Part shown: one piece after another, positions 33,207 to 38,563 of the stretch
Layout of the letters: each line of letters begins with the position of its first letter
Position numbering within the stretch: the stretch's first letter is position 1
Assembly (NCBI RefSeq): GCF_027319265.1
Contig: NZ_DAHVNP010000004.1
Span: 1-38,563, forward strand
Length of the DNA: 38,563 nucleotides
Origin: Ferrimicrobium sp.
GTDB lineage: Bacteria > Actinomycetota > Acidimicrobiia > Acidimicrobiales > Acidimicrobiaceae
Reading direction: 5' to 3'
Translations under genes and position numbers: made by a program
Notes under the pieces: generated by a model
The model's database searches: none
What the model was told of the DNA's origin: nothing
Seen by the model: the letters and a program-made list of their open reading frames with translations, nothing else

Positions 33207-34679
33207 TCACAGTTTGACTCCTAGCGCTGCTGCAATCATCGCCTTTACAATGGGCCCGGCGTACTGTGCCCCCGTCGGATTCGCCGACAGCCCAGCCTGC
33301 TTTGGCACCACCACCGCGACCGCAATCTTTGGATCCTGAGCTGGGGCAAACGCCACCATCCAGTTGTCGGATTGACCCAAAATATTGGAGTGTCGCGTCA
33401 ACGTCGTCTGAGCCGTACCGGTCTTTGCCGCAATCTCGATCCCCGGCAAGGCAATCCCGGTGGCCGTGCCGTTCTTCACGACCCCCACCATGAGCTGGGT
33501 GACTTTCGCTGCGGTGGAGGGAGAGGTCGCTACCTTCCATACTTTGGGTTGATAAGATTCAACCGTTGCATCTTGGCTTGAGATAATACGGGAGAGCAGG
33601 TGTGGAACCATAATGGAACCATTGTTGGCGATAGCTGAGCCAACAAGAGCCATCTGCAGCGCTGTTGCCTGATCATCTCCCTGTCCAATCGAGGAGAAGG
33701 CGAGCTGGGGAAGGTTCTGCGAGAAGAAGGATACTGGGGGAAAGGTTGAGGCAGCGGCGCCGGGAAGATCGATCGGAGGCACCTGATTGAAACCAAAGTT
33801 CTCCGCCTCTGCATGGAGGTTCGTGGCCCCGAGTCGCAGACCGATCTGCGCAAAGCCTGTATCACACGAGACCGCGAGAAGAACAGGGAGTTCCCCACCA
33901 CAGACCTCGTAGGCGTAGTTGTGAAGGCGATGGGTGGTCTGCGGCAAGGCAATCGTCGCCACCGGGGGGAAGTTGACGCGGGCTAGCTTCGGATCGTGAT
34001 CAAAGATCGCGGATGTCGTGACGATCTTGAAGGTCGAACCAGGGGGATAGGCCCGAGAAATCGCCCGATTCAAGAGGGGCTGTTCGGGATTCGCGAGATA
34101 GCTCTTCCACGCATCCTCCTCAGTCGTGCCGTTAGGTGACGCAAGGGGAGCTGGGTTGTAGGTTGGGTTTGACGCCATAGCAAGCACGGCTCCGGTCTGA
34201 GGGTTCAGCGCCACCACTGCGCCTTTCAGCGAACCCAAGGCTTGATACGCCGTTTGCTGGAGCTTCGACTGCAGGGTCGTCACCAACGAGTCTGTGGAGT
34301 AGCTCTTCGTCAGCAGTTGCGAGAACGAGCTCGGTGCCGCCACCTTCCCTTGGAGGTATTGGTTGTACTCATCCTCAAGCCCCGAGGTCCCGTAGATCAA
34401 CGAGTAATAACCTGTCACATCGGAGTAGAGCGAGCCATGGGGATAGACGCGTTGATACTTGTACTGCGAACTCGACGGTACCGACATCGCCATCACCTGT
34501 CCGTTCGCGGTCAGGATTGCACCTCGTGGTGTTGAGAAGGCCTTGATGATCGCCGAATAGTTGCCAGGTGCCTCGGCGAGACTACTCGCCTTGACGATCT
34601 GAAGGTCATTCAACTGGAGGAAGAGCAGCGCAAAAATCATCAAAAACAGCGCCCCGACGAAGGTAATGCGTCGTCTCAC
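33207..34679 (-). CDS. pbpA: Penicillin-binding protein PbpA (class B transpeptidase)
   Basis: A 490-residue D,D-transpeptidase anchored by an N-terminal helix (ITFVGALFLMIFALLFLQLN). It lacks a transglycosylase domain. The acylated Ser215 and Lys218 lie in YPPGSTFKIV and the KTG motif is at 419-421 (AAKTGTAQ). The second motif, usually SxN, reads Ser271-Cys-Asp (AVSCDTGFAQIG), so Asn is replaced by Asp. The start is GTG, overlapping the pstP stop as GTGA. In Mycobacterium the neighbouring rodA supplies the matching SEDS glycosyltransferase; it is absent here, so the partner must be encoded elsewhere. Confidence 0.94.
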   Translation of the reverse strand: MRRRITFVGALFLMIFALLFLQLNDLQIVKASSLAEAPGNYSAIIKAFSTPRGAILTANGQVMAMSVPSSSQYKYQRVYPHGSLYSDVTGYYSLIYGTSGLEDEYNQYLQGKVAAPSSFSQLLTKSYSTDSLVTTLQSKLQQTAYQALGSLKGAVVALNPQTGAVLAMASNPTYNPAPLASPNGTTEEDAWKSYLANPEQPLLNRAISRAYPPGSTFKIVTTSAIFDHDPKLARVNFPPVATIALPQTTHRLHNYAYEVCGGELPVLLAVSCDTGFAQIGLRLGATNLHAEAENFGFNQVPPIDLPGAAASTFPPVSFFSQNLPQLAFSSIGQGDDQATALQMALVGSAIANNGSIMVPHLLSRIISSQDATVESYQPKVWKVATSPSTAAKVTQLMVGVVKNGTATGIALPGIEIAAKTGTAQTTLTRHSNILGQSDNWMVAFAPAQDPKIAVAVVVPKQAGLSANPTGAQYAGPIVKAMIAAALGVKL

Positions 34680-35854
34680 CCGATACCTCCAAATGCGATT
34701 GTGGTCGAGTGGAACTGTTGGGTCGCATTGCGGACGAATTGCTTCGCCTGTGTCAGCGAACCCTCAGTAATCCTATGTTGGATCTGGGAACGCACCCCTT
34801 CAGCGAGTTGACTGAGTCGAATATTTGTCAGATCAACAACATGGGGATTGAACCACAACACTCCGCCGGGTCTCCCCTGGTAGATGGCCACTCGATCGCC
34901 GAAGGCCGCAACAAAATAGGAGTGCTGGGCATAGATATCGATCGCGAGCACCACGACTCCAGCAAAGAGGACCAGCAGGAAGACGAAGAGAGTCGCACGG
35001 ATCAACGGACGCGAAATGGCCGAGCGTTCGGTCATGTTCGCAGGTAACGGTGAAGGGATCCGATTCGTCTTCAGGGACCGCTCGGTTTGGGGAACCACCT
35101 GTGGTGCCTCAGCCAAGCGTTGACCCTCCTGGGCCAACAATACCGGCTCGCGGTCGGGGTCTCCCAAGCGCACGACCACGACCGTGATGTTGTCACTGCC
35201 ACCATGATTGTTCGCCATCCGAACCAAGGTATCGACCGCCTCTTGCGGTAGTTTGCTCCCTAAAACTTGAGCGATCTCTGCGTTGGTCACCTCATTGATG
35301 AGACCATCCGAACACAGGAGTAGGACGTCACCAAGCTGCAAAGGAACGCGAAAATGATCAGGCTCCACATCCAAGGCCACACCGACGACCCTCGTCAAGA
35401 CGTGTCTGGCCCGATGCGTGCTTGCCTGTTCGTGCGTGATGGAACCCGCATCGACCAACTCCTGCACGTAGGTGTGGTCATTGGTCAGCTGTGTGAGGCG
35501 TCCTTCCCGCAGAAGGTACGCCCGTGAATCGCCCACATTGAAGAGGTCGGCCTGCGCATCTTCGAGATCCATGAGGGCCATCGTCAGGGTCGTACCCATG
35601 CCTTCGAGGGCAACGTCGATCGCTGCCCGCTCCAGTATGGAACGATTCGCGGTCTGGATCGCCTCTTCGGGCTCATGCCCAGCCTTCAATGATGCCACCG
35701 TCTCACTAACGGCGACTTCGGCGGCAACGTTACCACCGGCGTGGCCTCCCATGCCATCAGCGACGATGAAGACCGAACCATCTGCGTACAGTCGGTCCTG
35801 GTTCTGGGCACGAACCCGCCCTGGGTCTGTCGCCGCAGCGTACATCACCTTCAC
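34676..35854 (-). CDS. pstP: PP2C-type Ser/Thr protein phosphatase PstP
   Basis: A 392-residue membrane-anchored phosphatase that reverses PknB phosphorylation. The catalytic domain (about 1-235) shows the PPM metal ligands in NQDRLYADG, VADGMGGHAGG, LLLCSDGL and GGSDNITVVVVRL, and MGTTLTMALMD. After a linker with SPLPANMTERSAISRP comes one membrane helix (TLFVFLLVLFAGVVVLAIDI, near residues 285-304) and an extracellular tail of about 85 residues. The start is GTG at 35854, overlapping the fhaB stop as GTGA. Located between fhaB and pbpA as in other actinobacteria. Confidence 0.95.
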   Translation of the reverse strand: MKVMYAAATDPGRVRAQNQDRLYADGSVFIVADGMGGHAGGNVAAEVAVSETVASLKAGHEPEEAIQTANRSILERAAIDVALEGMGTTLTMALMDLEDAQADLFNVGDSRAYLLREGRLTQLTNDHTYVQELVDAGSITHEQASTHRARHVLTRVVGVALDVEPDHFRVPLQLGDVLLLCSDGLINEVTNAEIAQVLGSKLPQEAVDTLVRMANNHGGSDNITVVVVRLGDPDREPVLLAQEGQRLAEAPQVVPQTERSLKTNRIPSPLPANMTERSAISRPLIRATLFVFLLVLFAGVVVLAIDIYAQHSYFVAAFGDRVAIYQGRPGGVLWFNPHVVDLTNIRLSQLAEGVRSQIQHRITEGSLTQAKQFVRNATQQFHSTTIAFGGIG

Positions 35855-36339
35855 TTGGCCACTACCTTCAACGCCGTCTTGCCAAGTTGAATCACATCAC
35901 CCTTCGTGACCCGCATCGGTGCTTGGACTGGGTCGCCATTGACAAAGGTACCATTTCTCGATCCAAGGTCCATCACGATCACGTGACGCCGTTCAAGATA
36001 GATCTCAGCATGTCGCTGTGAGACGAAAGTATCCTCGGCCAGCACAATCGAGCAACCAGCATCACGACCAATGAGCGCTGGCGTCTCGAAGGTGAAGGTC
36101 TTCCCCGTATATGGACCCTCCAACGCCAAGACCTTCCCTGCACTCTTGGCTGGATGTGTACCAACGGCACTGACTCTTGGTGCTGGTTCGTTCAGTGGAA
36201 CGGTTACGAGATTGGTCGCCACCGTCGTTCGTGCCTGTCGTCTCGTCTCCCGCCAGACCGCACGCATCGCGAACAGAAAGAACAGCCAGATGAGCGCGAT
36301 GAGCGCGTATTTCAGCGCACTGAGCAAAAGAAGCGGCAT
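35851..36339 (-). CDS. fhaB: FHA-domain membrane protein FhaB (FipA type)
   Basis: A 162-residue protein with an N-terminal membrane helix (LKYALIALIWLFFLFAMRAVW), a cytoplasmic linker and a C-terminal forkhead-associated domain. FHA core motifs are LIGRDAGCSIVL, SQRHAEIYL and LGSRNGTFVNG, which bind phosphothreonine. Mycobacterial FhaB links PknB signalling with divisome assembly. Its ATG lies 3 bases after the fhaA stop, and it overlaps pstP, so translation is probably coupled. Confidence 0.93.
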   Translation of the reverse strand: MPLLLLSALKYALIALIWLFFLFAMRAVWRETRRQARTTVATNLVTVPLNEPAPRVSAVGTHPAKSAGKVLALEGPYTGKTFTFETPALIGRDAGCSIVLAEDTFVSQRHAEIYLERRHVIVMDLGSRNGTFVNGDPVQAPMRVTKGDVIQLGKTALKVVAK

Positions 36340-36342
36340 CGA

Positions 36343-37002
36343 TTAACCCTTGTGTACCGTGAGATCCGTCGTCCCTACCGTTATGACATCTCCCGAATTG
36401 AGTTCAGTCGGTCGCGAAATCTTCGTGCCGTTTACAAAGGTGCCATTGGTCGATCCAGTGTCGAAGACCGTCACGTGACCATCCTGGACGACAATCTCTG
36501 CGTGCCGCCTAGATACCCTCGCATCGTCAACAAAGACCGCCGAGCCGGCGAGTCTTCCAATCACATGCGTTCCCGAACCGAGTTTGATCTGTGAACCATC
36601 TTGAAGCACCAGTTGACACCGGTCGGCAAAACCCTGCTCCTCGCGGAAGCCACAATCGATGTAGAACGTCCCTGACTTGAGCTCCGGATCTTCCACAATC
36701 TGAAGGTCGATCGGTCCCAGAAGTTCGTAATCTCCACCCTCCACCGTCTCTTCAGCCAAAACTCGCAGTTCGCTCTCCACACGGCTACGCAGTGGCCTCA
36801 ACTCCTGCAGATCTTCGGCCGAAAGTCCGACGGTAAGCACATTCGGAGCGATACTCGACCGGACCCCGACCCGACTCGACCGTTCGATTTCGCGCACGAG
36901 TCTACGACCCAGCTCAGCTGGTTCAATGCCACGCGGACTTCCCTTGGCGAAGATTGACTCCACCACGGCCGCGATCTTACGTTCGAACGATTCGAGACCC
37001 AC
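36343..37002 (-). CDS. fhaA: FHA-domain protein FhaA
   Basis: A 219-residue cytoplasmic protein. Residues about 1-115 are the FhaA N-terminal domain (DUF3662: FERKIAAVVESIFAKG, GIEPAELGRRLVREIE, then PNVLTVGLSAEDLQEL). The C-terminal FHA domain has HVIGRLAGSAVFVDD, VSRRHAEIVV and DTGSTNGTFVNG. Mycobacterial FhaA is much longer (over 500 residues) because of a disordered linker missing here. The start is GTG at 37002, with TATAGT 10 bases upstream as a possible -10. It is the first gene of the signalling operon and is divergent from tRNA-Leu. Confidence 0.92.
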   Translation of the reverse strand: MGLESFERKIAAVVESIFAKGSPRGIEPAELGRRLVREIERSSRVGVRSSIAPNVLTVGLSAEDLQELRPLRSRVESELRVLAEETVEGGDYELLGPIDLQIVEDPELKSGTFYIDCGFREEQGFADRCQLVLQDGSQIKLGSGTHVIGRLAGSAVFVDDARVSRRHAEIVVQDGHVTVFDTGSTNGTFVNGTKISRPTELNSGDVITVGTTDLTVHKG

Positions 37003-37107
37003 TCCATTAGCACTATAACCAGGAATCGATGAAAGTCGCCTTCTTTTATCCCTGATAAGTCAAGGAGTATAGCAGATTGCCATTGCACGGGTTATGATGA
37101 GTGCGCT

Positions 37108-37191
37108 GGGCGAGTGGCGGAATTGGTAGACGCGCAGGATTCAGGTTCCTGTGAGGGAAACCTCGTGGGGGTTCAAGTCCCCCCTCGCCCA
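37108..37191 (+). tRNA. tRNA-Leu(CAG)
   Basis: A class II tRNA. Acceptor GGGCGAG pairs with CTCGCCC, the anticodon stem is CAGGA/TCCTG with loop TTCAGGT (anticodon CAG), and a variable arm and the T arm GGGGGTTCAAGTCCCCC follow. Discriminator A, no encoded CCA. TATGAT at 37093-37098 is a likely -10. Its place next to fhaA matches the leuT position in Mycobacterium. Confidence 0.97.
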
Positions 37192-37846
37192 CGGTACTCC
37201 TACGCACGACAGGGCGGCTCCGATGACGAACTGGTTTCTATGACACTCCTATGTTCGCAGCTCACGTCGGTGGCACCTCGACACAACCTTGTCCTTGCCG
37301 AGCTAGGGAGCACAAATCGTGCGTCTCCACCATCGTGGTGCCTCGCCCGCGAAGCGTTGACCCTGCGCTGTTGGACGAGGGTCTGCGACCGTGTCAAGGT
37401 CGAAACCGCAGGGATCAGACACGAGCTACGGGGCTGGATCAAAACGGAGGATCCCGATGATTCGACCACCAGCGATGCTCGCATGCCGCCACCCCGCCAT
37501 GACACCGATGCAACAACGTCTACAGCTTGGTTCCTCGACAGACTCTGTTATCGTCTGTGTGATCCTCTCCAGCGTGCATCCCACCCCAGCACCACCCGCA
37601 TTACAACGTCGCAACCAGGGCCGCCGTCGCCACTCCTATCGTCATCACGCCGATCACCAACACGACTGCATCCAACAAGCGCTCTGACCAAGCACCCACC
37701 GTGGGAACCGAGGGTCGCCGCCCAAGGGAGAGAGGCCCCGCTACCGATGATTCCAAGCACCCATGCTCACGTACGATCCCCTACGACGCTTGGCCACCAT
37801 GGCTCCTGTCAAAAGGCGATGGGGCCGCAGAGGAGGAGCTGCAACC
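37192..37846. other. Gene-poor spacer upstream of the GDT1 gene
   Basis: About 650 bases with no convincing gene. A long plus-strand frame running out of tRNA-Leu is an artefact of the tRNA. A leftward frame ending at 37601 contains one hydrophobic stretch (LLDAVVLVIGVMTIGVATAA) that could be a small membrane peptide, but it lacks a ribosome site. I looked for a yybP-ykoY manganese riboswitch before the transporter and did not recognise one. Confidence 0.4.
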
Positions 37847-38416
37847 ATGAGCATCACTGAGTTCCTCCTCATCCTCGTAATAACGCTCGCCGCAGAGCTC
37901 ACCGACAAATCCATGGTCGCAGCCGTGCTTTTGAGCAGACGCAATGGAGCAACAAAAACCATCTCTGCCGCCGTCAGCGCCGTCGGCCTAGAGGCCCTCA
38001 TCGTTGCATTCATCGCCAACTCGATCAGGCTCATCCTCAAGGGCTCCCTCATTCACCTCGTTACCGGCATCGTTCTGACTGGCATCGGGCTGTTGCTTCT
38101 TTGGAAGGCTCTTCGCGGCGAGGAGGAAGAATCAGAGGAAGATCAACGATCAAGCAGCTGGCTAAAGATTTTTGTGATCTTCTTCCTTGCCGAACTCGGC
38201 GATGTCACCCAGGCCACAACGGCTGGCTTCTCACTGGCTACCGGTGCACCAATCTGGGTGGGCCTCGCCGCCGCACTAGGGATGGGCATCTCGCTGACGG
38301 CCGCCGTGGCACTCACGCGCTTCACGCAACACCTTTCCCAGCGTCTGCTCTATACGTTGGCAGGCCTCATCATTCTGCTCCTGGCAGGCCTCTCCTTCGT
38401 AGGGGTTGGCATCTAG
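37847..38416 (+). CDS. GDT1/TMEM165 (UPF0016) family membrane transporter
   Basis: A 189-residue inner-membrane protein with about six helices in two inverted halves. Each half carries the family signature ExxD(K/V)(S/T): AAELTDKSMVAAVLL near residue 15 and LAELGDVTQATTAGFS near 115. A charged cytoplasmic loop (GEEEESEEDQRSS) joins them. Family members move Mn2+ or Ca2+, often for Mn export or homeostasis. In the second motif the usual Lys after Asp is Val. AGGAGG lies 10 bases before the ATG at 37847; a longer frame from 37763 has no support. Confidence 0.9.
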   Translation: MSITEFLLILVITLAAELTDKSMVAAVLLSRRNGATKTISAAVSAVGLEALIVAFIANSIRLILKGSLIHLVTGIVLTGIGLLLLWKALRGEEEESEEDQRSSSWLKIFVIFFLAELGDVTQATTAGFSLATGAPIWVGLAAALGMGISLTAAVALTRFTQHLSQRLLYTLAGLIILLLAGLSFVGVGI

Positions 38417-38442
38417 GCCGTCGGGGAGTGTGCAAGAAAAGC

Positions 38443-38478
38443 CACCAACTCCCCCTCGTAGATGAGGGGGAGTTGGTG
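38443..38478. terminator. Strong 15-bp hairpin, probably bidirectional terminator
   Basis: CACCAACTCCCCCTC (38443-38457), loop GTAGAT, then the exact complement (38464-38478). It begins 26 bases after the transporter stop and lies before a possible leftward gene end. No T tract follows on either strand. Confidence 0.7.
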
Positions 38479-38497
38479 TGTGCCTTGGGGATGTGGA

Positions 38498-38563
38498 TTA
38501 AGGTTTGCGGGTCTCGGCTGGTTGGGTCTCAGTTGGAAGAGGACGCTGGTGCTGCCATGGGGT
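38498..38563 (-). CDS. Possible C-terminal tail of a leftward gene (cut by window edge)
   Basis: A minus-strand frame is open from the window end to a TAA at 38498-38500 and reads TPWQHQRPLPTETQPAETRK then P. It looks like a disordered protein tail, and the bidirectional hairpin just beyond it fits a convergent gene pair. Too short for identification. Confidence 0.3.
   Translation of the reverse strand, partial: TPWQHQRPLPTETQPAETRKP

Noticed and set aside
37601-37699. Possible small membrane peptide on the minus strand (LLDAVVLVIGVMTIGVATAA)
   Set aside because: One hydrophobic stretch but no ribosome site, promoter or conservation evidence available.
37700-37846. Manganese (yybP-ykoY) riboswitch before the GDT1 gene
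   Set aside because: The characteristic conserved blocks of that riboswitch could not be found.
37114-37860. Long plus-strand frame beginning MAELVDAQDSG through tRNA-Leu
   Set aside because: It is the well-known translation artefact of a tRNA-Leu gene; the rest has Ser/Thr/Pro/Arg-rich sequence without motifs.
1-38563. CRISPR array, prophage or defence island
   Set aside because: No regularly spaced repeats, phage structural genes or known defence genes were seen.

Overview
The window looks like a chromosomal segment from an acidophilic actinobacterium, most likely of the class Acidimicrobiia (Ferrimicrobium/Acidimicrobium/Acidithrix-like). The reasons are a moderately high-GC backbone, a sedolisin (acid protease), a crotonyl-CoA carboxylase/reductase module, and the actinobacterial signalling cluster crgA - trpG/pabA - pknB - pbpA - pstP - fhaB - fhaA - tRNA-Leu. 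Several genes start 6-7 bases after a TANNNT hexamer with no Shine-Dalgarno sequence, which suggests frequent leaderless transcription. The species is inferred; nothing here proves it.

Layout. 1-3.3 kb: a sulfatase cut by the window edge (its CSPTR active-site motif lies at the very start), a decayed spacer, and a small calcineurin-like phosphoesterase. 3.3-6.0 kb: accessory, partly decayed DNA holding a small DNA-binding protein next to a 32-bp perfect palindrome, an IS630-type element whose transposase has three frameshifts, and a tandem repeat resembling the end of another insertion sequence. 6.0-10.85 kb: a visibly A/T-richer glycosylation island with a deleted DegT-type aminotransferase, a GT4 glycosyltransferase and a 960-residue protein with two GT4 domains. 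It reads as foreign DNA.

10.9-20.9 kb is housekeeping DNA. A thiolase is divergent from crotonyl-CoA carboxylase/reductase and a (methyl/ethyl)malonyl-CoA epimerase. These converge on recR-dnaX. Next come SRP RNA, tRNA-Ser(GGA), an aldo/keto reductase, larC-larB (nickel-pincer cofactor) and divergent pheA. 20.9-30.1 kb: tRNA-Ser(TGA), a secreted sedolisin, hisS, a COG4315-type lipoprotein, an NCS1 permease divergent from adenine deaminase (a purine salvage pair), and a second thiolase.

30.2-37.2 kb is the cell-division and Ser/Thr-phosphorylation cluster. fhaA, fhaB, pstP, pbpA and pknB are tightly packed or overlapping and read leftward. crgA and trpG/pabA diverge from a 20-30 base shared promoter region. 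Compared with the Mycobacterium arrangement, pknA and rodA are missing. 37.2-38.56 kb: a gene-poor spacer, a GDT1/UPF0016 membrane transporter, a strong hairpin, and the possible tail of a leftward gene.

No CRISPR array, prophage or obvious new defence system is visible. The most unusual items are the glycosylation island with the two-domain glycosyltransferase, the palindrome-associated DNA-binding gene, and the crgA/trpG overlapping leaderless promoters.
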